Shown piece by piece: positions 38,129 through 49,740 of a DNA stretch of 64,000 nt; the stretch's first letter is position 1; each line of letters opens with the position of its first letter. Source of the DNA: Polytrichum commune (Eukaryota; Streptophyta; Polytrichopsida; Polytrichales; Polytrichaceae); the NCBI GenBank assembly GCA_950295325.1, contig OX485806.1, positions 19,842,001 through 19,906,000 on the forward strand, written 5' to 3'. The notes under the pieces are model-generated. The model was not told the DNA's origin and ran no database searches. It was given only the letters and a program-made list of their open reading frames with translations. The position numbers and the translations under genes were made by a program.

Positions 38129-38130
38129 GC
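37704..38130 (+). repeat. 3' region of the CCCH gene: purine tract and (TC)n
   Basis: Directly after the stop comes a nearly pure GAA/GAG tract (37704-37755), then a short (TC)n. A long (TC)n microsatellite fills 38091-38127. The two are complementary in type, so the RNA could pair with itself. No certain polyadenylation site was chosen. Confidence 0.55.
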
Positions 38131-39119
38131 GCCGCATTCATCAAGACTCTCCACACCCCTTTCACACCCTTCTTTCTTTCCTTCCTTTCCTTCTGAAGGT
38201 TTCGGCCGATTTATTTGCTCCTGATTCGTGTTCATTAGCATGTCAACAGGAGACAGAGTGCTCATGCTTCCCTCATGTAGATTGTGCACCTAGGTAGTCT
38301 TTTAGGTCCAAAGCCCAAGGCCCCTGGAATAATAATTATCTGCTATCATCCCCACTCCCCGCTCCCAATGCACCCCCTTCCCTCACCCCCATCACTCATA
38401 GGTTGCATTTCCCAACTGTGTGTGCACCCTTTGGACATTGGTAAAGCATTTGCCAAAATTTGTCATTGAGCTCTGAGCAATGAAATTGATGAGGACTGGA
38501 TTATTGCATTGGTGTGTTCAATTTTGGAGACACAGATCAATATATTCCTGTGTGTCAGATTGTAAATAATCCAGTTTTAAAGTCTAGATGATGCATAGGC
38601 AATCTTGGATCAGATTTGACTTATGTTGTTGTCTGTTCGAGTTCCACCACCATATTTTGTGTCAGCGCCTCAGATATCTTAAAGTTCCCTTCACCTCGGA
38701 TGCAATATCTACGAAATTGGTAGATGCACCCACTTGCACCAGTGAAACCATCTACAAGAGTCCTAGATACTGGACAGAGGTAATGAACTTTAGGGCCCTT
38801 GGTTTCGATGTCCTTCAGAAATGTTTAGGCGACAACTTTTTATTTTTGTTTTAAGTCGGAGAATATATAGCATGTGAAAGAGAGCTTATCTCTTTGAGCC
38901 GAGTCTAGTAAGACCCCATGGGTTTGTGGATAATTTATCTCAATTGGTTCTTACAGGCTTATTTGGAGCCTTTGATGTTAATTTTGGGGTCAATTTATTT
39001 TTAATAATAAGCATATATGCTATGATATATTTGCTTGCATTTTCATCTTGGGTAATAGTGGTAGGGGTCCAGCTCAAAGAGGTGGGTGTCTAGCCCCTGA
39101 CCCTCATAAGTGTACTGTT
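38131..39119. other. Gene-free interval
   Basis: Partly probable 3' flank of the CCCH gene. Near 39060-39115 a stretch (AGCTCAAAGAGGTGGGTGT) resembles 20530-20560. No gene is recognised. Confidence 0.4.
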
Positions 39120-39513
39120 CATGGTATTTAGTGTCACTTATTACTACTTGGAGTTATGGTGTGCTACAATTGAATACTTGGAATGGAAGTTTTTACTGAG
39201 TAGGCTTTAATGTTCTTCAATGTCCAAAGCACACTCTACATCTGATTTAGGGTGGCCCACATTATTTTTTCATCATCGAGCCACGTGAATGATCCTGCAA
39301 TCTCTGGGTGGCAACTAGAGAAGGTGGCATGGCATGCTTGCTGCTACAGGACAAGTCATGGAGGCCACTCTAATTAAAACGGTGCATCAATGTGAATGCC
39401 ACACTAAATAAGACAAAGTGTATCCATGTGTACTTTGTTTTTAAGAGTGAAACCCATCGTAAAAAGTTATAGCATTGTGTAATTCCGAATGGTAAGTGAC
39501 ACTAAATACCATG
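39120..39513. mobile_element. CTACACTAA-related MITE, enlarged copy
   Basis: CATGGTATTTAGTGTCACTT at the left is inverted at the right (GTGACACTAAATACCATG). Subterminal TTGGAGTTATGGTGTGC and GCATTGTGTAATTCCGAA also face each other. At about 394 bp it is longer than its relatives, suggesting an internal insertion. Confidence 0.6.
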
Positions 39514-39555
39514 ACCAAAGGTACAAGTCATCACTGTGACTTGTACCTTTGGTCA
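39512..39555. repeat. Perfect 19-bp hairpin
   Basis: TGACCAAAGGTACAAGTCA (39512-39530) is exactly inverted at 39537-39555 with a six-base loop TCACTG. It abuts the right end of the MITE. The stem is short for a plant microRNA precursor and nothing shows transcription. Confidence 0.65.
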
Positions 39556-40849
39556 GGTAAAATTGGTCCCACATGAATTCTTCCAGCTGTCTGGAGAGAA
39601 TAGGGTAATGCACTAGCCCGAGTGCCCTTTCACATGTAAGTAACAGGTGTGGTCGGAAGCCCGAGGTATTCTTGGATGTTGTGGAGGATTGTAGGGAATG
39701 TGGCTTGGGTGGGCTCATTACATTGCATAATGCACTAGTACCATTGCATTCTATGTGGTAGAATGCAATAGGCACACCTTAGTAAATCCAAAGTGTCCAT
39801 CATGGACTACATAATTGGCGAGAGAAGAGTGGATGATGAGCTGTATAATAGTGATACATCCACCTACTCAAGTTGTTTATGAAGCATAACTGGTCAACTC
39901 ATGGATGTAGATTAAAAATTATGTGTGAAATGTTCTTTATGTGGATAGAAAAGCACAAGAGAACCATTGGAAGTGCTCTCCACTTTGATGAGAGACAAGT
40001 TAAGGGTAAGAGGCTGACTTGATGGATGTGGCATCAAAGCTTTTTGGTGGCGAATTATGATTGAAAGTGCCTCCACAAAAAAGAAAATAGTGCTTGTCAC
40101 TTTTGTCTTTGACCAATTGAGCCATTGTTTAGGAAATTCTAATTTACTCTCGTGTGTCTCATTTAGAATATTGGAGAAATTAACAATTTGATGGTTAAGA
40201 CTGATATTGAGAGGAATAAGTCTGAACTTGTTAATTGTACTCAAAGATGAAATTCTTAGTCATGCAATCTAAGTTTGACCTGTGCTCATTGAAGGATAAA
40301 ATGGACCCAACTTTGAGAGGACATTGCAAAAGCTCGCCAACATTTTGGGATTTTCTCAAGAGTGCAACGATTATCTAATATACAATGAAGGATTGGTGGT
40401 GGTGGTGGTGGTGTTTCTCCGTTGTTCCTCACTGTTGCCCACCATTTTGGCTCAGCTTGGACCAATGGGGGATCGTGAGAGAACAGGGGATGGGGGCACA
40501 TTAAAAATATAGCATAATCATATATGCATGGGTGTAACATGTTGGGACAACACATGTCGATTTTTCTTATACCATAGAAAATACTTATGGAAGCTTTTCA
40601 CTAAAAGTTGATGCATGGGGTTTACATTAGTAGAATTGAAACCGTTCGGAGACAATGCAGTGTTGACCCTTTAGTGCCTGAGCCTACTTCCATATGTCAT
40701 CATATTTTGCACCTTCAATTTCATCACTCATTTGTGATGGTTTTTCCTCTCTAATTTTTTTTTAATGGCAAGCTAAGTAAATAAATATTCTATTCTATTT
40801 CCCCCCTTTAATGGAGTAAAATTAACGAATTGTAGAACATCTATAGTCC
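39556..40849. other. Gene-free interval
   Basis: A short GGT repeat lies at about 40396-40411. Open frames near it are by-products. Nothing else is recognised. Confidence 0.45.
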
Positions 40850-41480
40850 TGCCTCTTTAATACGACACGTTTGGGAAACGAGAAAACCGTCATATTATCA
40901 AGGTGCCACATATTCAATAATATGACAAATTGGACCTCTTTGTCATAATAACCAGTTACTTCTTGATAACACACATTAGATATTTGCCACATGAATACTC
41001 TTTCACATGTCTTTACATATATGCAAATTTAACCCACCTTCAAATGCTCATAATGCTCCCAATACAACTTGGAATTAGACAAGACTACCACCAAAAGAAG
41101 TGAAATTTCAAGAGCTTTCCAACAATATGTAGATCAAAGCAATATGATAGATATTGAGTTCATAATGTTAAAAAACCAACTGTACATCTTGGTTTAGGGT
41201 TTAGGTGAAAAATTGTTGCAAAAGAGACAAAAGCTAATGAATCTCTTGATTAGGTTTTGAGACAAAGAACCTAGTACCCTTCATTCCCATGTTTTAACAC
41301 CATTTTACATTAAAATTAATTTCTACCACATTGCAAATGTGAAAGTATACATAAGCTTAATATTAACTATGTGTGGGACCTGCCCTATATGTATTTATTA
41401 CCTCTATAATATGATTTTTTTTTTGGGGGGGGTCCAAGAGTGTCATATTAACAATATAGTAGTCCTGTTATAGAGGTAGG
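40850..41480. mobile_element. Possible inverted-repeat element, about 630 bp
   Basis: TCCTGCCTCTTTAATACGAC near 40855 faces GTTATAGAGGTAGGA near 41468. ATATGAC-type words recur next to both ends in inverted order. The interior is AT-rich and non-coding. The ends are short and diverged, so this is tentative. Confidence 0.35.
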
Positions 41481-44114
41481 ATTGAATTAATATATAAATC
41501 ATATATACACAAAAATGCAACATACATATAGAATACCATGGTGAGTTCAAATTTAGCTATAGTATCTGAATATATAAAAATGATAGAAAAACATGTCATC
41601 TACTCTAGTTGCAATATAAATAAATAAATAAATAGGTTTTTTCCCTCCCCAAATTCTTAACTTGGAATAGAAGTACATTCTTAGATGTTCATTTTGATAG
41701 TTGCACTCAACAACAATCAAAATCATCTTCAAGATGGAATTCAAGTTTGACCAACAAAAGACCTCAAGAGACCTCGTCATGTAAGAGTTAGTATAGACAT
41801 TATTTCGATATTGACCTAATCAATGTTTCGTGTGGGGCGTACGGTTTGCCCTCTATAAGTGTAAACATTTCCAAACGGGGGCTTAAAATTGTCCCGAATT
41901 AAGAAATGTTAACAGTTATCGAGGGCATATTGGACCTAAAACCACCACATAACCTAGAATCCACATTATGTATCATTGTCATACACTTAAACCCCCGAAA
42001 CATATGACTGTGGTACCATACACAATGTTGATTTCAATCGAACATCACACCTTCCGTTAACATAGTCTATTTACATGTGTGTTGGTGTTGAAATTGTGTG
42101 TACACAGTGTCACAACGTTTTCTACCACAGATTTCATTGAGCGATATGCACACACCGTAGAGGCATAATTATAGGATTCACATAGTAAGATAAGAAATGT
42201 GAACCACAGAACCCATATAAAAGTTAAAGCACCTGCGACTCTTGAATAGTGCCTATTCCACACTAAATCCGGTGCAGTTCCCGGTGAATTAAAAGAATTT
42301 TCTCCACCAAAAGCTACTCTACCTAGCTAGGGTCCATCTTCCGACATGTACTACTTTGTTGTTGACTTGATCCATACGCACTCCTCACACAACATGAGTG
42401 ATCACCTTTCTCCCCCATAAGTATGGAAGCTTGTCTACCTATCAATTGGCTCTAATTGACGCGTACCATATAATAACAATCACCTCGGCTCCTCAATCTC
42501 ATCTTATTGGAAGGTAGTCGGGTGGTGTTTATAGAATATTGTACACAATCGGAAAACGTAGGAGGCATGCCCGAAACCAACACGTAACCTATAACTTAGT
42601 GAACTCTATCACTACATTCATATGAGTTCCGCGTAATTGACGTGTGCATGTCATTGGGGAAATTGTCCCATGTCATTGGGACATCAACAAATCTATCAGA
42701 GTGCGAGGTTTTCATATTTCTTTCAGTGATGCAAGACGATCGTTGGCGAGGACTCGTGTGCTGGACTAGGATGTAAGCAAATATGGATAAAAGATGTGTC
42801 CAATATTTAGTAATGCATATAAGAGTGTGTGTTTTTTGCACAATTGAGACATGCACGTTGCAAAACAAAGTATTTGGAGGAGGCGTGAGGGAAGGAACTA
42901 GAAGATTATGACGGAATACCCAATTATACATCCTTTGAGAAACAATATGGTCAAATTACCTCACTGGATGTGTATTTCTTTTCTTTCTTTCACAAATAGC
43001 ACAATGTGCATGCAACAAATACGTGCTACAACAAGAAAGGTAGTCTACTTCTAGGATTGGGTTTTGTCATTTCTCTCATATGATCCGCCGATAGAAGTGC
43101 ACATAAATAGTTTCATTATGTTCATAATTCACGCATAAGTCTAGATTTACTTAAACTTAGTTGCTAGTAGTGTATGTAAAATCGTTGTACACTGAAGATT
43201 CCAAGTGTGTGACAGGGGTACATAGCCTTGATTGAAGGTTTGATATTGGTTTAAGATCGTTTGGTTAATTAGGCTCAATGATTCTTTCTACTTTCTTCTC
43301 CATTCTGTAAGTTAGGAAGCTAGGTGGTTTAGGGGTTCATGGCCACCATATTTAGAGGTGGGCCAAAATTACCCTCTATAGGTTTTATGACTAATTCATT
43401 CTGATTTATATCCATGGTTATGATGCTATTGTCAAAGTAGGATCTACTTTAAAATGGGGAGTTTTGACTTATGAGGATATCCCAACATTTTCACCTCCAA
43501 CTTAAGATATGCATGTCTCAATCAAGCATTAGTTTTATGCAAACGCCGTCGTCTGAGTGGTATACAACAAGGCTTCTAGTTAAGAAATGATTTACAAGAA
43601 TAATGATAAGATTTGGATCTTGGGCTCCAAATAAGGACACCATTACAAGTTTAATATTTATCACCATCCAGAGGACCTATGTAGTCGCATAAAGAGAAAG
43701 AAGAATCTTCACTGTAACCTCTTATTGCATTTGTTCTTGTAACTTTAGAATCGACACGTGAAACGTCGATCCTCACGATCCAATTTTTGCAATCCCATCC
43801 AACGGCCGGAAACTTGAATGTAGAGTTGGAAGTGGGCGTTATTACAAGCCCCACATACCTTACCTTACCTTACCTTACCTTACATGGCTGCTACAAAGCC
43901 TTGGCCAAACTAAATGGAAGTGCCTAGTACACTAGGTAGCCATGAACCATATTCGTGTCGATCGCAATTGCCGACCACATTCAATGCACTTGCAGGTGAA
44001 CTAGACAAACGGTCTTGGTGAATGATGTACGAACAAGAAAGAAAGCAAGAACAAAACTGAATCGGACAACTATCTTTTCCACATGGTGGGACGCATGGGA
44101 TGTTGAAGGATCAT
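41481..44114. other. Gene-free interval with microsatellites
   Basis: An (AAAT)n run lies near 41618-41636 and a (TACCT)n run at 43856-43883. No coding region is recognised. Confidence 0.45.
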
Positions 44115-44570
44115 CGCCATTTAGTAACGTATGCAACCCTCATGTAGGTGGCACTTCCCACACCCACATCGACATTTTCAGCGGTTGGATCAAATTGGGA
44201 ATTGTCTTATCTGGTTAGCAGTTGCAAATCATGAAGATTGTCATCATTTCACGTCTCAAAATCGGAGTTGAGATGAAGAAGTGTTAAGAGGTGAATTGAA
44301 GATTCTCATTCTTTTAAAATGATCCTATGGACCCTCCCCCTGTGCTGGGGGATGTTAAGGACCACCACCATCATTTAATAACATATGCAACCCTATTGTG
44401 TTGCTGGCTTGTCCAACTCCCAACTTGAACTCGAACTCCATGGATATTTTCAGCCGTTGGATCGGATTGAGAATTGACTTATTTGGTTAGCAACTCCACA
44501 TCATGAAGATTGTCATCATTTCAGGTTTCAAAATTGGGGTTGAGATGCAAAAACCATGATAAGTGACACT
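44115..44570. repeat. Tandem duplication, about 272-bp period
   Basis: Copy 1 is at about 44115-44290 and copy 2 at about 44370-44560. Both run through TATGCAACCCT, ATTTTCAGC(G/C)GTTGGATC, TGGTTAGCA and ATCATGAAGATTGTCATCAT. Copies are diverged. Non-coding. Confidence 0.6.
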
Positions 44571-44839
44571 GAATATTCTCATTCCTTTTAAACCATCATG
44601 TAGACCCTCCCAATCACACTACCTATTGAACCTAGGACGGAGTCTATATTTTGAGCACATAAGGCTAAACTCGTTGCGACACGTGTCTTTTTGGTGTTTG
44701 TTCTTGAATTACAAGGCTCGTCATATGCCACTCAAATACAAGTGTCCGCTTGTAGATTACAAGTCTTCCCATGTACACTACAAACATACGGGCCTTGGAC
44801 AATGGACCCGCGTCATTGAGAAGTGGTCCCACGGTACTG
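44571..44839. repeat. Dispersed repeat copy
   Basis: Contains ACGTGTCTTTTTGGTGTTTG near 44680, the opposite orientation of copies at 6.8 and 63.85 kb. No gene. Confidence 0.45.
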
Positions 44840-45697
44840 GAAAATCCACAAATTTGCCATGATGATACAAGTGCATATTTCTCTCACCGATGCAAGATAA
44901 TCCACAGATCTACCATGATGATGCATTTGCACATTTCTCTCACCGATGCAAGATAATCCACAGATCTACCATGATGATACACTTGCATATTTCTCACACC
45001 GATGCAGGTCAATCCACAGATCTTCCATGATGATACATTTGCATATTTCTCTCACCGATGCAGTGAAGTCACATAGGACTCACATCAAACGTTGGTGTCC
45101 GATTAAGACGAGTGACCACGTAAGGCCCACACACCCCACACTCCACAAATCTACCATGATGATACATTTGCATATTTCTCACACCGATGCAGGTTAATCC
45201 ACAGATCTACCATGATGATACATTTGCATATTTCTCTCACCGATGCAGTGAAATCACATAGGACTCACATCAAATGTTGGTGTCCGATTAAGACGAGTGA
45301 CCACGTAAGGCCCACACACCCCACACTCCACAAATCTACCATGATGATACATTTGCATATTTCTCACACCGATGCAGGTTAATCCACAGATCTACCATGA
45401 TGATACATTTGCATATTTCTCTCACCGATGCAGTGAAATCACATAGGACTCACATCAAATGTTGGTGTCCGATTAAGACGAGTGACCACGTAAGGCCCAC
45501 ACACCCCACACTCCACAAATCTACCATGATGATACATTTGCATATTTCTCACACCGATGCAGGTTAATCCACATATCTACCATGATGATACATTTGCATA
45601 TTTCTCTCATCGATGCAGTGAAATCACATAGGACTCACATCAAATGTTGGTGTCCGATTAAGACGAGTGACCACGTAAGGCCCACACACCCCACATA
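44840..45697 (+). repeat. Higher-order tandem array, 55-57 bp within 185 bp
   Basis: The basic unit (55-57 bp) carries CCATGATGATACATTTGCAT and CACCGATGCA. Unit starts at 44858, 44913, 44969 and 45025 form a simple array. From 45061 a 185-bp unit takes over: two basic units plus a spacer of about 70-75 bp with CACATAGGACTCACATCAAA and AAGACGAGTGACCACGTAAG. The spacer starts at 45061, 45246, 45431 and 45616, exactly 185 apart. Copies are nearly identical, so amplification is recent. Open frames through it are not genes. Confidence 0.85.
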
Positions 45698-46019
45698 AAA
45701 TATGGACTCTCCGAATGCATCCGTTTTCTCGGCCTCGTAACAAAAGCTTGCTGACTGTCTTGGCACCTAGTAAGCTAGTATAGGTGCAGAGGCTAAGCAC
45801 CTCGGGACCACCGATTCTCATTGAAAGCAGGGCTTTTAGGGAGGATGGCTGACTGGCTGACTAAACGACCACATTGACTGAATTCGCGAGGGTCTTGGAA
45901 GTCCGGTGGTTTAATTTGTAGATCATAGGGTATTACGTACACAAAGAACAACAACAACAACAACAACAACTTCTTCTTCTTCCTCCAGTAGTGCTACGTA
46001 CGTACCGAGTTCATGAAGT
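45698..46019. other. Spacer
   Basis: Contains a (CAA)n then (CTT)n stretch near 45950-45980. No gene. Confidence 0.45.
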
Positions 46020-47930
46020 TATTTATAACTGTTGACAATTTTCCGAGGTCTTGAATTCTCATGCGAATTATGTGAGCTGTGTACGTGCATGCGAGGTTTT
46101 TGTAGATTTGTTTGACAAAAGTTTATGGTGGGCGTGAGGGAGGGAGGGAGGCTACGATTCGGCAAGGTCTTTTGCAGGCGCTCATCAAACCAAGTGCCTG
46201 CCGCTAGTGGGAAAGTTAAGTGTGGACCCATGTGGTCCATCTGTCTGTATTGTCAATACCGATGACTTTGAGCAGTTGGCAATGGGTGCGTTTTGTAATC
46301 GTGCACTTGCCGGTGTATAATCCCTCAAGTAGATCGATTCATCATCTTTTTTAATTCACAAGAACTTGGGTACGCTTGTGATGTGTGAAAATCTATTCTA
46401 TTAATTGCAAATTGCTGCGGTTTCATCCGGGTCACGCCCACATGTTATGTTCCATTTAACCCGCTATGGAACTAGGTCATGCCACATGTGGTTGTAGATG
46501 CCCAACATATTGAGCTATGGTAATAGCGAGGTAGGTGTTGGGTTGCCTGTTACACATTATGGTAGGGCGACACATATTCTATTATTGGATGGCGTGGTGA
46601 GGCTATGGCAAGGTCATCAATTACGGGTGGTATATTATGCCTCCCTAGTGTCCAATCAAGAATAGACATGTCAACAAAGATGCTTGAATGGCCATTATGC
46701 CACGTCATCATCATGCCAAGAATTACTTGTCAAGTCCTATTCACAAGAAGCAAAAGTAAATGCCTGTCAACATCGTACCATAGTTACTATGGTGTCAAGT
46801 GTTGTTTCCGCCAACAATTAATCTATATATCTAGATTGTTTAAGCCTGTTGCAATGCAATGGGGGTCCAATCTAGTGGGTTGAAGATGCATTCTAGTACA
46901 TGTACATGTGAACTGACATTGTCATACATGTCATCTGAAATTCGTTTATAATTGTTGACAATTTTGCACGGTCTTAGATTTTTGTTTTCTATTTGCAAAT
47001 ATTTGCGCACATTATTTAGACGATGTTTATGAGTATTGTTGACGTGAGGGATTAATCAAACACTATGGAGAAAAGGGAGGACACTCCAAAATGACACAAA
47101 CCATTGGAGGCATAATGCACTACAAAGTCACTACACAAGCATATGAGAGACTTGGACAACAAGGCCTGACTCAATCAATGAAAGAATCTACAAATCTACG
47201 CCACCGACAATTTCATAGTTTGTTGTTGTTTTTTTTATTTCACAATAACGCAAGAAAGTAATCATCGATGTAGGACATGTTGCCCAAGTCTCATATACTT
47301 GTAGTGTGTATATGTGGACCCCATTAGTCCATCCGCGTTTGTATTGTTACTTCCAACAAATGGTGTACTATAGAATGTGATCTTGCCAAGTTGCTTACAA
47401 AACTTTTTTCAAAACTCGGGTACACAAGTTGTGAATCGTGATGTATGATAGTTGGTCGAAGATGCCTCCCAGTAAATTAGGTCAACTGACATCGTTACCT
47501 ACACATGTGACTTGAAATTTGTTCTCATAACTTAACTGTTGACAAATTTGTGAGGTCTTGCATTTGTTTTTTGTGTTTGTAGTGAGCGAAGCTGTGTGTG
47601 CATGCCGCCATTTGAAAACTGTTTCATAACAGTTGATGACGTGAGAGGCGATTCAAGGTCTTTGCCATTTCGGCATTCCATCAAACAGAGCGCTGCTTAA
47701 TTAGTAGCTGGTACCACTGCACTTTGATCAGAGGGCAACAGTATATTTTGAAACTGTGAACTCAACTCGCCAAGTACTAAGTTAAACCACTTCTTCTCAA
47801 ACCTTTTTGAATACAACTAACTTAATTGGTTATGCTTGCGATGTCATGTGATGCTTGATGGGTTGAAGATGCCTTCGAGTACACGGGTCAACTGACGTGG
47901 GTGAGGGAACGGTGTGGCTTGAACTCAGCA
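46020..47930. repeat. Three diverged long tandem repeats
   Basis: A block with ACTGTTGACAATTTT, GGTCTTG, a GTGTACGTGCATGC-like stretch and GACGTGAGGG-like sequence starts near 46025, 46945 and 47535. Each following copy is preceded by GAAGATGC and a GTCAACTGAC-like word (near 46883, 47458 and 47868). Spacing is uneven (about 920 and 585 bp), so copies carry insertions or deletions. No protein is supported. Confidence 0.5.
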
Positions 47931-48288
47931 TTCAGAATTCAAACATGCTTTGTAGTTGGCTACCCATCTGTACTTATACTTGAATATTATCTTTACCTAG
48001 CTTATACTTTTGAAAGTCTTGTGTTATTTCTGTGTGTGTCGTTCTTCATGACGTAAGTACGTCAATGACTTGAGGTTGCCTTTTTATTTTCCACGTTCAC
48101 GATTGGCACCACAAATTCAGAATTTAAATATGCTTTGTAGTTGGCTACCCATCTGTACTTATGCTTGAATATTATCTTTACCTACCTTATACTTTTGAAA
48201 GGCTTGTGTTATTTCTGTGTGTGTCGTTCTTCATGACGTAAGTACGTCAATGACTTGAGGTGGCCTTTCAATTCCATGTTCATAGCAA
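47931..48288 (+). repeat. 185-bp tandem duplication
   Basis: TGCTTTGTAGTTGGCTACCC occurs at 47946 and again at 48131, exactly 185 bases apart. Both are followed by CATCTGTACTTAT, TTATACTTTTGAAAG and ATGACGTAAGTACGTCAATG. Only a few substitutions separate the two copies. Confidence 0.8.
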
Positions 48289-48549
48289 AGGTCTTGGATC
48301 TCATAGTAGCTGAGTCGCATCAGGATGCACCCTGTTTCTAACAACATCTATAAGGTCCAGAGTCCAGACATGCACCAATGAGTTTCTTTTGATTATGAGG
48401 GAAAATGATTTTTATTTATTTTATTATTAGTATTTAATTTTTTTTCTGTCAAACAGCAACCCTGAACATTATTTCCCCCCTCCTAACATTATTATCCAGG
48501 TCAGGTATCTATGTGCAATCCGGGTATAATGAAGTTACATGTACAACTA
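48289..48549. other. Spacer
   Basis: AT-rich; nothing recognised. Confidence 0.4.
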
Positions 48550-48771
48550 CTACACTTATTATCCCAATTAGTGCATGTTGCATTCGGAGTTATGCAATGC
48601 GATAATGTCGTACTCAGGAGTTAAACTTTTGCTAGCAACAATTCATTAGGTTGTTCAGACATTATAAAACATAAATGATTTTTTCTGGTAAAATATTACA
48701 TGTTCAATGAATAGTTGTAGTATTGCGTAACTATGGATAGTAACATGCACTAATTGGGATAATTAGTGTAA
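48550..48771. mobile_element. CTACACTAA-family MITE
   Basis: CTACACTTATTATCCCAATT at the left is inverted at the right (AATTGGGATAATTAGTGTA). GTGCATGTT and GTTATGCAATGC also have inverted partners. The interior TTCAGACATTATAAAACATA matches the family. About 222 bp. Confidence 0.7.
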
Positions 48772-48969
48772 TTTGGAGACTTGTCATCTTGGCCTGTTGC
48801 ACCCGTGCATGTGGTTTATGAATCACTTTAATGTGGTACCATGTGGTTCAAGCTTGTGACCTCGTCGTTTCTGTCCACTGTTTTCTAGTACAATTGGGAA
48901 CAATGGGGCGACGGCCTCACCACCATGTTGTTTGTTGTATAGTAGATGAAATACCTAACCCATACTAAG
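48772..48969. other. Spacer
   Basis: No feature recognised. Confidence 0.4.
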
Positions 48970-49740
48970 GATTCATGGGTGTCTATCTAAGTTCATCCAT
49001 TGAGGAGTTGAAAACATAGTGAACATTTTTGGTAGTACGAAAATGATTGTTTTTAGTCAATTTTCCTTCAAAATTAGCATCATAGATCAAGAATTAGCCT
49101 AGTGGGATATAATTGAAAAGAATCAACCCTCAACATGCAAGTATTCGTTTATACTATAGCCCCTTCATTCATGATGGATGAATTTACATCAAGGCTACAA
49201 ACTAGAAGCCCTTGATTTGGTTGGAATGGCTAGAGTTTTGTGGCACTCACTCAAACTCATTCATTAGAAAGGTAAAAATGTGATGAACTTTTCTATATTA
49301 TGAAAAACAAGATCTAATCTTAAACATTTGATTAGAAAATGGACATCATCAAAAGACATGAATTAGTCTAGTGGAATCCAAGTGAAAATGAATCAACCCT
49401 CAGCTAATAGGGGCATTGATTTTACCAAAGCCCCTTCGTCCACGATGGATGAGCTTACCTAGATGTCATGTAGCCCAAGTCCATGTGATGCCACATTGCT
49501 TGGGGATTGTGGATGAAGGGGCTCTAGTACCCAAAGAAAAGAAAAGAAAAGAAAAACCATATAAGTAGAGAGTTAATTCATACCACTTGGACCCTACTAG
49601 ACTACTTCAAGGTCTATGAAATTATTTTTACATTCAAATTAGTTAACATAAATAAATTAAAAAATCAAAATTAAATACGTTTCTATGTTTTCACCTTCGC
49701 AATGGTTGAATTTACCTAGACACCTTGAGCCCTAGTCTAT
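48970..49740. mobile_element. Three foldback MITE copies (CATCCACGATGGATGAG family)
   Basis: Copies at about 48970-49206, 49215-49476 and 49490-49735. Ends include GGATTCATGGGTGTCTATC..TTCATCCATTG and CCCCTTCATTCATGATGGAT then GAATTTACATC. The interior words GAATTAGTCTAGTGG and ATCAACCCTCA are shared. No coding capacity. Confidence 0.6.

Noticed and set aside
44840-45697. CRISPR-like array
   Set aside because: Repeats and spacers are both repeated, the period is 55-57 and 185 bp, and this is plant DNA. It is a satellite.
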